Positions 20,250-29,322 of a stretch of DNA of 64,000 nt are shown here, in pieces. The notes under the pieces are model-generated. The model was not told the DNA's origin. It made no database searches and saw nothing but the letters and a program-made list of their open reading frames with translations. Position 1 is the stretch's first letter, and every line of letters starts with the position of its first letter. The translations under genes and the position numbers were made by a program. Source of the stretch: Psychrosphaera haliotis (GTDB taxonomy: Bacteria > Pseudomonadota > Gammaproteobacteria > Enterobacterales > Alteromonadaceae); the NCBI RefSeq assembly GCF_009728465.1, contig NZ_WOCD01000003.1, positions 186,001-250,000 of the forward strand. Direction: 5' to 3'.

Positions 20250-21164
20250 ATGACCATAGTGATGAGTAATAGTTTTCCTGAGTCAGTAAAAATTGTAGAA
20301 GTTGGCCCTCGAGATGGTTTGCAAAACGAAGTGCCAGTGAGTATCGAAGATAAAGTCGCATTAATTAATGACTTATCTGAGACTGGTCTAAGCGTTATTG
20401 AAGCAGGTTCATTTGTGTCACCTAAATGGGTGCCGCAAATGGCGGGCTCTGCAGAAATATATAGCATGATCAATCAAGTTGATGGAATCAACTACCCTGC
20501 TCTCACGCCTAACATGAAAGGTTATGAGGCTGCGGTAGCCGCAGGTGTTAAAGAAGTGGCTATTTTTGGTGCGGCAAGCGAAGCGTTTAGTCAAAAGAAT
20601 ATCAACTGTTCTATTGAAGAGAGCTTAGCCCGTTTTCAACCAATAATGGAACGCGCTGAACAAGATGGTATTCGCGTTCGTGGTTACGTTTCCTGTGTGC
20701 TTGGCTGTCCTTATGAAGGTGAAGTGGACGTAACAAAAGTGGTAGAGGTTGCTCGTACACTTTATGAAATGGGGTGTTATGAAATTTCACTAGGCGATAC
20801 CATTGGTGTCGGTACCCCAGAGAAAGCAAAAGCAATGCTTGCGGCTGTAGCTCAAGCGGTTCCAATGGAATGCCTTGCTGTTCATTTTCATGATACTTTT
20901 GGACAAGCATTGGCAAACATATACGCGTGTTTAGAGTTAGGCGTTAGCGTCATAGACTCTGCCGTGGCAGGATTGGGCGGTTGTCCTTATGCTAAAGGTG
21001 CATCTGGCAACGTAGCGTCTGAAGACGTGGTATATATGCTTAATGGTCTCAACATAAAACACGGTGTAGACCTTCAGAAGCTTGCGGAAACTGGCGCTAA
21101 GATTTGCACAGCGCTCGGTAAAAGCGGCAACTCTAAGGTTGCAACAGCTCTGTTAACCAAGTAA
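20250..21164 (+). CDS. liuE: Hydroxymethylglutaryl-CoA lyase
   Basis: It cleaves HMG-CoA to acetoacetate and acetyl-CoA, the last step of leucine breakdown. The DRE-TIM barrel motifs are [12 protein letters not shown] (about 13-24), the metal-binding HFHDTFGQ, and the active-site Cys loop [14 protein letters not shown]. The 304 residues match the family. ATG lies two bases after the liuD stop, so the two are coupled. Confidence 0.95.
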   Translation: MTIVMSNSFPESVKIVEVGPRDGLQNEVPVSIEDKVALINDLSETGLSVIEAGSFVSPKWVPQMAGSAEIYSMINQVDGINYPALTPNMKGYEAAVAAGVKEVAIFGAASEAFSQKNINCSIEESLARFQPIMERAEQDGIRVRGYVSCVLGCPYEGEVDVTKVVEVARTLYEMGCYEISLGDTIGVGTPEKAKAMLAAVAQAVPMECLAVHFHDTFGQALANIYACLELGVSVIDSAVAGLGGCPYAKGASGNVASEDVVYMLNGLNIKHGVDLQKLAETGAKICTALGKSGNSKVATALLTK

Positions 21165-21248
21165 TAAGTGCTACGAGATTTAGTTTAGTTAATTGGTTGG
21201 TTCAATTAATTATTTGGTTTAGTTAGTTAGCAGGTTTAGTTAGTTAAG

Positions 21249-21275
21249 AAAAGCGGGCGCCAAGTCCGCTTTTTC
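21249..21275 (+). terminator. Terminator of the liu operon
   Basis: AAGCGG and CCGCTT pair around GCGCCAAGT and are followed by a T-run. The 80 bases before it are rich in TTAGTT-like units. Confidence 0.85.
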
Positions 21276-21393
21276 ATTTTCAGCTGTTTATTCACCTTTT
21301 ATGATCTTACTTTCAACATAACCCGCTATTAATTCCCCATAAAAGCGTTATTATTTATCACCTAATAAATATAACTAAAGAAGCGTACAACAA

Positions 21394-21894
21394 ATGATTT
21401 TCACCACTGAGCGGCTAGTAGTACGCGAATTAACTATTCAGGACGCCCCTTTTATATTCAATCTTTTAAATACCGAAGGTTTTAAGAAAAACATTGGTGA
21501 TAGAGGTATTGATACCCTCGAAAAAGCTAAAATTGAGATTGAAACCCGATATACGACTAGTTACCCCAACTTTGGCTTTTTTGTTGTGGAAGATGCAGTT
21601 ACTGGACAAGCCTATGGTGGTGTTACGTTAATAGATAGAGACTCTCTAGAATATCCAGATTTGGGATATGCCTTTCTACCGAAATTTAACGGTCAAGGTT
21701 TTGCATTTGAAGCCAGTCTGGGCCTAGCAAAATGGGCAAATAAAAAAGGGGTTACGACCTTGTGTGCAATCGTCCAGTCAGACAATTTGCCATCAATATC
21801 ATTGCTTAAAAAGCTAGGCTTTACTTTTAGTGGTACTAAAAAAATGGAAAACCCAGAAGAGATCCTCGATTATTACCTTCGAATAACGGACTAA
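21394..21894 (+). CDS. GNAT-family N-acetyltransferase (RimJ/RimL-like)
   Basis: A 166-residue acetyltransferase. TTERLVVRELTIQDA is the typical start of the RimJ/RimL ribosomal-protein or amino-acid acetyltransferase subgroup. The acetyl-CoA binding region is LGYAFLPKFNGQGFAFEA, and the C-terminal NLPSISLLKKLGF is conserved. The substrate is unknown. The MFS gene starts six bases after its stop, so the two are probably transcribed together. Confidence 0.85.
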   Translation: MIFTTERLVVRELTIQDAPFIFNLLNTEGFKKNIGDRGIDTLEKAKIEIETRYTTSYPNFGFFVVEDAVTGQAYGGVTLIDRDSLEYPDLGYAFLPKFNGQGFAFEASLGLAKWANKKGVTTLCAIVQSDNLPSISLLKKLGFTFSGTKKMENPEEILDYYLRITD

Positions 21895-21900
21895 AAAAGA

Positions 21901-23298
21901 ATGCAGTCAGATATTTCAATTCAGCGCCTAAAGCAGTTTCCGCCGTTAATGTGGATTCTCTTGTTTGGCTCATTCATTACACGCGGTAGTTTTTATATGG
22001 TGTGGCCATTTTTGGCTGTGATCCTATACGAGCGCTTTGGTTTATCCGCTACTGAAGTGGGATTAATATTATCTTCGGCTGCTTTTGTTTCCGTAGGCGT
22101 TAGTTTTATTGGCAGTGCCCTTTCAGATAAGTTTGGCCGACATTTAATGATGTATGGAACCGGGCTTTTATACATTGTCTCCTTTGCCTTACTCGCTGAA
22201 GCTGATTCCGTTATTAGTTTTATCGTGGTAATTACACTCTGCTCAGTGGCATCTTCACTTTGGCGTCCTCTTACCTCTGCGTTAACTGGAGACATAATTG
22301 AAAACAGCCAGACTAGAGAATTGGCTATGCAATCGCTCTATTTTATAGTGAACGTAGGTTGTGCCATTGGCCCTATTGCTGGCGTTTCGTTGGGTTTAAC
22401 TGGCGAACAGTCGGGTTTTTACATCACCACCTACGCATTTGTAATCTTGCTCGTTTTACTATTTTGGGGTTTTGGAAACCAAAAAAAGAAAAAGCTATCT
22501 CGCGACGTGAATATAGAAGTGAATAGCGAGTTTACAACGCCACCATTAACTCCCCTTTCTCAAAATGTTGATGGGGGCTATGCACCGGAACCGAAACAGA
22601 AAAAAGAGCAAGAGCAAGAGCAAGAGCAAGAGCAAGAGCAAGAGCAAGAGCAAGAAAAGCTTCCTAGTTCGGGAGAAGATTCGGAAAAGCCAACATTTAA
22701 GCAAACGTTAAATGTACTTAAAAACGATAAATTATTTCAATGTCTTATATTTGCTAATGTCATTTGCATGTTCATCTACGGACAAATGGATAGTTCTTTA
22801 GTGCAGTATCTCACTCGTGCTGAAGTACCTAATTTGCTCGAGCTTATATCTTCCATTATTTTTACCAACGCTATCATTATTATTAGCTTTCAGTTCATCT
22901 TACTAAGGTTGATGCGTCGCCAAAGTTTAATCACAAGAGTTAAGATAGGGCTATTGTTACTCTCCGCTTCGCAGTTTTGGATCGCGGTCAATCCATTGAC
23001 TTTATTTTGGGGCTTCATAGGCGCAACAATTGTCATGAGTTTGGCTGAAGCTATTCTGTTTCCAACAATGAACGTGCATATTGACCGAATTGCTCCTGCC
23101 CACCTGAGAGGTGCTTACTTTGGAGCCGCTTCCTTTTATGAGTTTGGATTTGCATTAGCGCCATTAGGCGGCGGTTTGATACTAGATTACCTTAACGGAT
23201 TCTGGTTATTTACTTTTGCTGGAGCTCTAACATTTATCGTTATTTATCTTTATCATATCTTAGAAAAATTACCTCGCGGTTTCACCCCAAGAGCATAA
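21901..23298 (+). CDS. MFS transporter with a Glu-Gln repeat loop
   Basis: A 465-residue major facilitator with about 11-12 hydrophobic segments. The MFS motif A-like SDKFGRHLMM lies between segments 2 and 3. The central cytoplasmic loop (about 196-262) is long and holds an eight- or nine-fold Glu-Gln dipeptide repeat encoded by GAGCAA units, followed by a charged segment. MdtH-like proton-driven efflux is plausible, but the substrate is not evident. It is the last backbone gene before the integron array. Confidence 0.85.
   Translation: MQSDISIQRLKQFPPLMWILLFGSFITRGSFYMVWPFLAVILYERFGLSATEVGLILSSAAFVSVGVSFIGSALSDKFGRHLMMYGTGLLYIVSFALLAEADSVISFIVVITLCSVASSLWRPLTSALTGDIIENSQTRELAMQSLYFIVNVGCAIGPIAGVSLGLTGEQSGFYITTYAFVILLVLLFWGFGNQKKKKLSRDVNIEVNSEFTTPPLTPLSQNVDGGYAPEPKQKKEQEQEQEQEQEQEQEQEKLPSSGEDSEKPTFKQTLNVLKNDKLFQCLIFANVICMFIYGQMDSSLVQYLTRAEVPNLLELISSIIFTNAIIIISFQFILLRLMRRQSLITRVKIGLLLLSASQFWIAVNPLTLFWGFIGATIVMSLAEAILFPTMNVHIDRIAPAHLRGAYFGAASFYEFGFALAPLGGGLILDYLNGFWLFTFAGALTFIVIYLYHILEKLPRGFTPRA
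22606..22656 (+). repeat. GAGCAA hexamer repeat inside the MFS gene
   Basis: About eight tandem in-frame GAGCAA units encode alternating Glu and Gln. Unit gain or loss would keep the frame and only change loop length. Confidence 0.92.
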
Positions 23299-23844
23299 GG
23301 GACCTAAAAACAAAGCGAGAACGCACTTGTTAACAATAACAACCAAGCGTATTTTTAAAGCATTGAATTAAAGAGATTTTCCAGACACCCAAAAATAAAA
23401 CCGAGACTCTCATTCGCATGTATAACTTCCCTTAGGGTCGGTTTGAATTTTAAACAACTGGCTAGCTTCGATGCCAAAACTATTGTAGAGTCTTGATATT
23501 AGTAAATTTAAAAAAAGTACAGTGTTTACCGACCTCCCAATCCCCTCGGACTTATACGGAGTTACCGATAATACGCTGTTATAACGACGGTAGGAATGAA
23601 GCTCAACAGCCAATTGTTAAACTGGACTCAGTTCGGCAAAATACTGGACTTGAGGTACGTTGTTTTACGAAATATTTCATGGTATTTCTAAGCGCAGTGA
23701 ATACTGATTAGAAGCTAGCTTCGATAAGGTATTCGCCTCGATTAGAAATAGTAGGTAAAAGGAGCACTCAGTGTCATTTTTATTCTGAGCTGACGAGTGT
23801 ATTAAATGCCGGTATTCCTGACAGACCGAAGTGTACCGTCGAAA
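23299..23844. other. Gene-poor boundary between backbone and integron array
   Basis: About 546 bases with no convincing gene. The longest frames (minus 23410-23613, plus 23493-23711) have no codon or motif support. No integrase, attI-like simple site with integrase, or complete attC is evident. It contains the start of cassette 1, whose left limit I cannot fix. The sequence may be a decayed cassette or the relic of an attI region. Confidence 0.5.
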
Positions 23845-23946
23845 TAACAAGCGCATAAAGCTGACTCACCTTGTGTGCCAGATTTTTGCATAAGAGAAAC
23901 GGCGCAAAAATGCGTCCCACATTGCTCGCTGCTTATACGGGCGTTA
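23845..23946 (+). repeat. attC, cassette 1 (family G variant)
   Basis: First recognisable attC. Its TAACAAGCGCATAAAG start and GCGGGCGTTA-like end match the cassette 29 and 48 sites. No gene is recognised before it. Confidence 0.82.
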
Positions 23947-24432
23947 ACTTCACGTAGAATTCTGCAATATAATTAATCTGTCGCAATATAAGAGTTTCAC
24001 GGATTTGAACGTCCCCTTTTCTCTTTATCCTGAATTTTTGAGCCTGCTTTAAAAAGCTATTGGCCAGTATCACGAAACGCCAAGCCTAGCTGCTTGGCTA
24101 TTGAAAGTTCAAATCAATAAGAACGTTCAGCAAGGTTTAAATTAGTTTCAACTTCTGTTGCTTAATGTTGCTAAGAATTTTGGAGCTTTTTTTCTTTTAG
24201 TACTTACCATCGCCGCGCTCATGGCTTGGCTTCCGAACTATTTGAGTAGTAGGCCTTTGGTTTTCTGAATAATTAGCGAGTTGATTTAGAAAGGAATTTA
24301 GGTAAAGTGGTTTTCTGAATATTAAACGTTGGCTAGTGATAGTTAACAAGTGGTTCAAGAGGGTCTCGTCAAAGCTTGCACGAGCCTTCGGCAAACAGTC
24401 TAGCAAGCTAAAACTCGCCTCTTAACCAGGCG
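23944..24432 (+). mobile_element. Cassette 2: gene-less cassette, copy 1
   Basis: First of eight copies of a 487-506 bp cassette with no credible reading frame. Conserved parts are an A/T-rich start with TATAAT, a GCCAAGC/GCTTGGC hairpin, a TTTTGGAGCTTTTT stretch and a TTGATTTAGAAAGG segment near the end. A minus-strand 69-codon frame exists here and in cassette 12 but is broken in other copies. Confidence 0.88.
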
Positions 24433-24435
24433 TTA
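24344..24435 (+). repeat. attC, cassette 2 (family A)
   Basis: 92 nt, with the AGCTTGC/GCAAGCT inner stem. Confidence 0.93.
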
Positions 24436-24464
24436 TATACCAAAACGGAGTTCGTAGCATAAAT

Positions 24465-24884
24465 ATGGAATTAACTACCCCTCTCCCACCTCAAGATAAT
24501 GAATTTGAAGCCCTGAAAGCTGGCTTAACGAAATATAACGAATCTCACACAGGGGATGTATTTAGGGAAAAAGTATCTTCATTTGTAAAAGATGAGTCAG
24601 GTGTCATTGTTGGTGGGATTTTAGGTGAAATAAATTGGGACTGGTTGCATATTCAAGGTTTATGGATTGATGAAAGTATCCGAAACCATGGATGGGGAGC
24701 TAAGCTACTATCTAGTATGGAAGAATATGCTTTATCTAAAAACACCACTAATATTCGCCTGGAAACAACTACTTTCCAAGCATTGGGGTTCTATGTCAAG
24801 GCTGGTTACTCTGTGTTTGGTGAATTGGATGATATGCCTAAAGGGCACACTAGTTATTTTTTACAGAAACAATTGGGTATATAA
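24465..24884 (+). CDS. Cassette 3: GNAT-family N-acetyltransferase
   Basis: A 139-residue acetyltransferase. The acetyl-CoA pyrophosphate loop is in IDESIRNHGWGAKLL (about 68-82), followed by the FYVKAGYSVFGELDD C-terminal motif (about 108-122). The substrate is unknown; cassette GNATs often act on antibiotics or small molecules. Its stop codon is the TAA of the attC. Confidence 0.85.
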   Translation: MELTTPLPPQDNEFEALKAGLTKYNESHTGDVFREKVSSFVKDESGVIVGGILGEINWDWLHIQGLWIDESIRNHGWGAKLLSSMEEYALSKNTTNIRLETTTFQALGFYVKAGYSVFGELDDMPKGHTSYFLQKQLGI

Positions 24885-24992
24885 CAAGTGCCTCAATTCG
24901 CTCTCAGGCTCGCTCGGACAATTAACAATGGGCTATTGTCGCTGCGCTTAATTATTTTAGCCCATTAGTAATTGCCGCTTAGGCAAGCGTTA
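24882..24992 (+). repeat. attC, cassette 3 (family B)
   Basis: About 111 nt; ATGGGCTATTG/TTTTAGCCCAT inner stem. Confidence 0.93.
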
Positions 24993-25477
24993 ACTTCACG
25001 TAAAATTCTGCAATATAATTAATCTGTCGCAATATATTGATGTCATTAAATTAAAGTCCCCTTTTCTCTTTATTCTGAATTTTTGAATCTGCTTTAAAAG
25101 GCTATTGGCCAGTATCTCAAAACGCCAAGCCTAGCCGCTTGGCTATTGAAAGTTCAAATCAATAAGAACGTTCAGCAAGGCTTGAATTAGTTTCAACAAA
25201 TTGTGTTTAAAATTGCTAACGGTTTTGGAGTTTTTATCTTTAAGTACTTACTATCGCCGCGCTCATGGCTTGGCTTCTCAACTATTTGAGTAATAGGCCT
25301 TCGGTTTTTCTGAGTAAATAGACGTTTGATTTAGAAAGGTATTTAGGTAAAGTAGTTTTCTGAATGTTCAGCGTTAGCTAGTGATAGTTAACAAGTGGTT
25401 CAAGAGGGTCTCGTAAAAGCTTGCACGAGCCTTCGGCAAACAGTTTAGCAAGCTAAAACTCGCCTCTTAACCAGGCG
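24990..25477 (+). mobile_element. Cassette 4: gene-less cassette, copy 2
   Basis: 488 bp, same family as cassette 2, with scattered substitutions throughout (for example TTTCAACAAATTGTG in place of TTTCAACTTCTGTTG). The internal hairpin is intact. Confidence 0.88.
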
Positions 25478-25480
25478 TTA
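25389..25480 (+). repeat. attC, cassette 4 (family A)
   Basis: 92 nt. Confidence 0.93.
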
Positions 25481-25507
25481 GCTACCCACAAGGATGATCA
25501 GCATAAA

Positions 25508-26296
25508 ATGAAATATTTGTTTCTCTTAACTCTAGCTTTCTTCTGCTTTGGTAATAATGCTTCGATTAAACGGCATGACATCCCTTCTGAAAATTATATT
25601 GTAAAAAACGTTCCGGGTTATTTAGTTGATATGCCGCATGAAGGTCATGGCGTTTTAATCAACTCAAGATGGGTTCTGACAGTGGCACACACTATTTTTT
25701 ATGATTATGTTGGGGAGGAGTTGAGTATTAACTCAAAAAACTATCAGATTGAAAGTGTCCATATTCACCCTGGTTATCGAGAGCCAGATAAAGGGTTACT
25801 TCAAGGGGACTTAAAGCCTTTAATGTCATTTTTTAAATCTAGACACGACATTGCTTTAATTAAACTTAAAACTCATGTTATTAATGCTGAACCAATCGAA
25901 ATTTACACAGGTCATTCAGAACAAAAGAAAACAATTACCGTATTTGGACGAGGTGCAACAGGAGACGGCATTAAAGGCGAAGACTTAAGCACTAAGCCAC
26001 TTCGTGTGCTTAACAAGTTTCAAAACATTGTAGACAGTGCAGAAGGTAATTGGATAACGTACACATTTGATGAGCCTAAAAACGCATTACCACTTGAAGG
26101 AATGCATGCCTCTGGTGATAGTGGTGGACCATCCGTAATATTAGACGGTAAAAACTCTTATCTTGTAGGTTTATCTAGTTGGCAATTAGCATTTGGAGAT
26201 ATATCCAATTTCAAAGGTGGCTTATACGGAACAACTGCCTATCAGGTTAGGATATCAAGCTATCAGAATTGGATATTCAGTGTGGTTGGTAGCTAA
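25508..26296 (+). CDS. Cassette 5: secreted trypsin-like serine protease
   Basis: A 262-residue S1-family protease with a signal peptide (about 1-18). The catalytic triad is visible as His in TVAHT (about 60), Asp in RHDIALIKL (about 117) and Ser in SGDSGGPS (about 207). It is probably exported to the periplasm or outside. A broken paralog is in cassette 56 and shares the N-terminal R-H-D-I motif after the signal peptide. Its stop is the attC TAA. Confidence 0.9.
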   Translation: MKYLFLLTLAFFCFGNNASIKRHDIPSENYIVKNVPGYLVDMPHEGHGVLINSRWVLTVAHTIFYDYVGEELSINSKNYQIESVHIHPGYREPDKGLLQGDLKPLMSFFKSRHDIALIKLKTHVINAEPIEIYTGHSEQKKTITVFGRGATGDGIKGEDLSTKPLRVLNKFQNIVDSAEGNWITYTFDEPKNALPLEGMHASGDSGGPSVILDGKNSYLVGLSSWQLAFGDISNFKGGLYGTTAYQVRISSYQNWIFSVVGS

Positions 26297-26388
26297 CAAG
26301 TCATTAAAGAAAGACTCGTCACGGCTTGCTCGAGTTCCTTCGTCACAAAAGTTTAGCAAGCCTAAACTCGCTTCTTAATGAAGCGTTA
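26294..26388 (+). repeat. attC, cassette 5 (family F)
   Basis: 95 nt; CGGCTTGCTCGAG/TTTAGCAAGCC inner stem. Confidence 0.92.
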
Positions 26389-26428
26389 GCCTGTTTCGAT
26401 AAATTGGCGTCATTTAAAGGGATTTTAT

Positions 26429-26752
26429 ATGTTAAACAGATGTTTAGTTATTTTCTCAATTTGTATGTTATTACTCTCAGCCACAGTGAAAGCTGATAAT
26501 AAGGTAGTCCCTAAAAATAGTTTTAAAGCTTTATTAGAGTGCATGAAAACAGTCCCTATTGATGTTAATAAACTCAAAGGTGTGAACTCATCACAAGTTG
26601 TTTTATTAAGTGTTCTCGAAAAAGTCAATCAAAGTAAGGCTTCTGAAAAAGACTTGGGTATAGATTATTCTGAAGTTTATAAATTGGTTGAAAAAAACTG
26701 CCCTAAAGAATTAGAAGTAATTAAAAAGCTGAATGCGAGTAAACCAGGCTAA
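26429..26752 (+). CDS. Cassette 6: small secreted protein, five-copy family, copy 1
   Basis: A 107-residue protein of no known family. It has a signal peptide (about 1-22, ending V-K-A-D). The mature part is helical and charged, with two Cys (about 37 and 90) that could form one disulfide. Near-identical copies are in cassettes 17, 22, 28 and 47, all with the same leader TTAGCCTGTTTCG at the cassette start. The cassette 28 copy encodes the identical protein. Confidence 0.85.
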   Translation: MLNRCLVIFSICMLLLSATVKADNKVVPKNSFKALLECMKTVPIDVNKLKGVNSSQVVLLSVLEKVNQSKASEKDLGIDYSEVYKLVEKNCPKELEVIKKLNASKPG

Positions 26753-26841
26753 CAAGTGGTTTAAGAAGGTCTCGTAAAAGCTTGCTCGAGCCTTCGGCAA
26801 ACATTTTAGCAAGCTAAAACTCGCCTCTTAACCAGGCGTTA
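26750..26841 (+). repeat. attC, cassette 6 (family A)
   Basis: 92 nt; supplies the gene's stop codon. Confidence 0.93.
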
Positions 26842-26848
26842 GGTGTAC

Positions 26849-27274
26849 ATGCAGATGCAACCCAGATTGGAGATCGAATTTTTACGCGATGACCCTGCGA
26901 AAATATGGGTAAAGGCATGCAATGAATCCTTCGCTGGTGAGACGGAGCAATATATAAATGCTCAAGTATTGGAAAAACTAGCTGAACAATTATCTTCCTT
27001 TCCTCAATCTAACTCAGATGAAGTTACCTTTAAAGTTGGTGACGTTGGCTCTCCAAATGGGCATTGTGAGTTTAAATTTCATTGCTTCGATTCTGCTGGT
27101 CATACGGCTGTATTAGTTTCTCTGTCAAATGACTGCGCAAGTATTGCAAAATTTACCGTTCAATTTGAAGCTTTATCATTGGATGTCTTTATATCGGCTA
27201 TTAAACTAGCTTTAAAATCTGGATCAGGTGTTTCCGATTTAATTGGTATAAAACCATATACACAAAACGTGTAG
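26849..27274 (+). CDS. Cassette 7: DUF6228-like protein
   Basis: A soluble protein of about 141 residues with no signal peptide. The CFDSAGHTAVLVSLSND segment (about 90-106) and the following beta-rich FTVQFEALSLDVFISAIK resemble DUF6228 proteins, which are often found among immunity-type genes. This is a weak motif-level match. ATG 26849 has AGG upstream; ATG 26855 or GTG 26843 are alternatives. Confidence 0.6.
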   Translation: MQMQPRLEIEFLRDDPAKIWVKACNESFAGETEQYINAQVLEKLAEQLSSFPQSNSDEVTFKVGDVGSPNGHCEFKFHCFDSAGHTAVLVSLSNDCASIAKFTVQFEALSLDVFISAIKLALKSGSGVSDLIGIKPYTQNV

Positions 27275-27281
27275 GTACACC

Positions 27282-27391
27282 TAACAAGAGCCTCAATTCG
27301 CTCTCAAGTTCGCTCGGACAATTAACAATGGGCTATTGTCGCTGCGCTCAATATTTTAGCCCATTATTAATCGCCGCTTAGGCAGGCGTTA
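27282..27391 (+). repeat. attC, cassette 7 (family B)
   Basis: 110 nt. Confidence 0.93.
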
Positions 27392-27416
27392 TATTTTTCT
27401 CAGGAGGCGGTGAGCA

Positions 27417-28031
27417 ATGGAAGCATTAATAAGATTCGGCTATGGTGAATTAGGCAGTCCCAAAATGGGAGCTCTAATAGTATTACTATTTGTGTTTTTG
27501 TTTAAAGTAATTAAGAGTCGAATAGATCGCGGTAGAGAAGAAAAAACTACTAGAATTTCGGAAATGATTGCGGAAATAGAAAAAAAAGGTTCGCCTAAAT
27601 ATCATTTTACCGTTGAACAAATTTTTCAAAATAGGTTTGGCGTACTAATTGATTATCCGGTAATTAATTTCTTTTTAAAATCCAAGACTCCAACATCTGA
27701 TATTTTGTCTTATATACAGGGAAGACGTTATATCGAGTTTTGTGGTGACTATAAAGAAATACGTTATAAAAATAAGATAACCACCAGAAGGTTAACATTT
27801 AAAAAATGGTCATTATATTGTTCGTATTGTGTATCGTTTTTTATTGCTATTGGTCTTATTGTTATAATTCCTCAAGTTCCATTCGATGATACTTCAAGCT
27901 TCCCAATTTATCTTATTTTCGTATTATCAGCTTTCCTATGGGGCTACTTAAGTCTAGATGAGGCTCTCAAGCCCGAAAGTGCAGCATTGTTGTATAAAAA
28001 ATATAACAAGTCATTACAGCAGGACAAATAA
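27417..28031 (+). CDS. Cassette 8: membrane protein of unknown function
   Basis: A 204-residue protein with one N-terminal hydrophobic segment (about 17-33) and a pair near the C-terminus (about 133-180), with a charged region between. I do not recognise the family. A strong AGGAGG site lies at 27402-27407. The frame runs through the attC start, so the last nine residues (from the Asn-Lys-Ser) are encoded by attC sequence. Confidence 0.75.
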   Translation: MEALIRFGYGELGSPKMGALIVLLFVFLFKVIKSRIDRGREEKTTRISEMIAEIEKKGSPKYHFTVEQIFQNRFGVLIDYPVINFFLKSKTPTSDILSYIQGRRYIEFCGDYKEIRYKNKITTRRLTFKKWSLYCSYCVSFFIAIGLIVIIPQVPFDDTSSFPIYLIFVLSAFLWGYLSLDEALKPESAALLYKKYNKSLQQDK

Positions 28032-28095
28032 CAGTTGGCTTTGCTCCAACGTCGCTATTTTAGCCAACAATTATTTGCCTCTGAATGAGGCGTTA
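28004..28095 (+). repeat. attC, cassette 8 (family D variant)
   Basis: 92 nt; its first 28 bases are also coding. Confidence 0.9.
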
Positions 28096-28118
28096 TACGT
28101 CAAAATGGAGTTTTTAAT

Positions 28119-28448
28119 ATGGAAGTAACCGCAAAATCAATAACTAAAAAGTCTCTTTTCAAACTGTATCTAAACACCTTTGGCTTTGGACTATTTATCT
28201 TTTCTTTTGCAATGGGTATTTTTGCTCTTTTTGGTGGTGAAACTGTTACATGGAATGATGAGCATTATACCGGTATCGCTGGATTGCTTATTTCTATCCC
28301 TCTTGGTATGTTTTTAGCAATTTGGTTTACTTTTTTTATGTGGTTACTCGGTATTCTAGGCATGTGGATAAACTCAAAAATATACGGTTTAAGTATTACT
28401 TTTAGAGACCCAGAACAGCCTGATAGTTCAGTGGAAGATGATAATTAA
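28119..28448 (+). CDS. Cassette 9: small membrane protein
   Basis: A 109-residue protein with two or three hydrophobic segments (about 18-40, 52-72 and 72-88) and an acidic C-terminal tail (DSSVEDDN). The family is not recognised. GGAG precedes the ATG. Confidence 0.72.
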   Translation: MEVTAKSITKKSLFKLYLNTFGFGLFIFSFAMGIFALFGGETVTWNDEHYTGIAGLLISIPLGMFLAIWFTFFMWLLGILGMWINSKIYGLSITFRDPEQPDSSVEDDN

Positions 28449-28468
28449 AACGTGCAGTAGCTCACGTA

Positions 28469-28564
28469 TAACAAGCGCCTAAACTCCGTCAATGTTAAGT
28501 TGTCATGGTTTTGGCAAACATCGCAAAAAGCCATGCCAACACATTGCGTGTTAGGCGGGCGTTA
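28469..28564 (+). repeat. attC, cassette 9 (family C)
   Basis: 96 nt; GTCATGGTTTTGGCA/GCCATGCCAACAC inner stem region. Confidence 0.92.
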
Positions 28565-28588
28565 GGCTTTTAAAAAGGAAGTATTCAG

Positions 28589-29179
28589 ATGGCTATTAGT
28601 TTTTCGCAAATGTTAGATAATTTGCAAAAGAGGTTAGAAACAGAAGCTATTGATGAATTTAAAGTTCACCTTGAGTCATCATTAAATAAAAGTGAAAGAA
28701 AGCTTACGGAAGAATATGAGTCAATATCAGAGGAACAATTTGAAAGTCCTTATGATATGGAAAGCTATAAATCGATGCTCGAAGATCAGTTTTATATGCA
28801 GGGAGAAGTTCGAAAATTAGCTAATGAGTTAAGTATTTCTGCGCTATATAAACAAATTGAGCTTCACACTAAACGCGTTACTAAACGTCACTTGCCTTCA
28901 ATACCTGATAGTAAATTTTTTAATGTTGGTTCACTTAATAATGCTCTTCCATTTAACTTATCGGATATTGATCAATATGATGCTTTTAATGAGCTTCGAC
29001 TAATAAATAACTCAATTAAACATCAAGGCTGTGTTTATAAAGATCTCTCTAATGCATTCCCTAATTGGAAAGAAGGAGATGAATTTAAGGACTTAGATAT
29101 TGTTTATGATCGCCTTTACCCTAAGATTAAAATATATATCACAGCATTGGTTTCTAATCTTGCGTTACACACCGAGTAG
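28589..29179 (+). CDS. Cassette 10: soluble alpha-helical protein, possibly HEPN-like
   Basis: A 196-residue, largely helical and acidic protein without signal or membrane segments. The LRLINNSIKHQG segment (about 137-148) resembles the RNxxxH-type motif of HEPN domains, but the usual Arg is replaced by Asn, so ribonuclease activity is doubtful. Otherwise I do not recognise it. AAGGAAG precedes the ATG. Confidence 0.65.
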   Translation: MAISFSQMLDNLQKRLETEAIDEFKVHLESSLNKSERKLTEEYESISEEQFESPYDMESYKSMLEDQFYMQGEVRKLANELSISALYKQIELHTKRVTKRHLPSIPDSKFFNVGSLNNALPFNLSDIDQYDAFNELRLINNSIKHQGCVYKDLSNAFPNWKEGDEFKDLDIVYDRLYPKIKIYITALVSNLALHTE

Positions 29180-29187
29180 TAAAAGCC

Positions 29188-29278
29188 TAACAAGTCGTTT
29201 AAAAGGACAAAAAACAGTTGGCTGTTTTCGTTCCTCAACATTATAGCCAACAATTTTCGGCCTCTTAACGAGGCGTTA
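29188..29278 (+). repeat. attC, cassette 10 (family D)
   Basis: 91 nt; CAGTTGGCTG/AGCCAAC inner stem. Confidence 0.92.
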
Positions 29279-29286
29279 TATTCCTC

Positions 29287-29315
29287 TAGACACCTGTTGC
29301 GCAACGCGCTACACT
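29287..29315 (+). promoter_or_regulatory. higBA promoter/operator, copy 1
   Basis: TAGACA and TACACT are 17 bases apart, with the palindrome GTTGCGCAAC (29296-29305) in the spacer as a likely HigA operator. Transcription would start at about the higB ATG. Confidence 0.65.
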
Positions 29316-29322
29316 TCCGGTT

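Noticed and set aside
23410-23711. Possible relic of an integrase or XRE regulator between the MFS gene and the first attC
   Set aside because: Short frames on both strands show no tyrosine-recombinase motif and no convincing helix-turn-helix; similarity is too weak to name.
24667-24951. Out-of-frame 94-codon plus-strand frame over the cassette 3 acetyltransferase and its attC
   Set aside because: It is a shadow of the GNAT gene, with no family features.
26425-26628. Minus-strand 67-codon frame antisense to the five-copy secreted gene, present in all copies
   Set aside because: It is repeated only because the sense gene is repeated; it has no ribosome site, and the plus strand has a signal peptide and cassette-like start.
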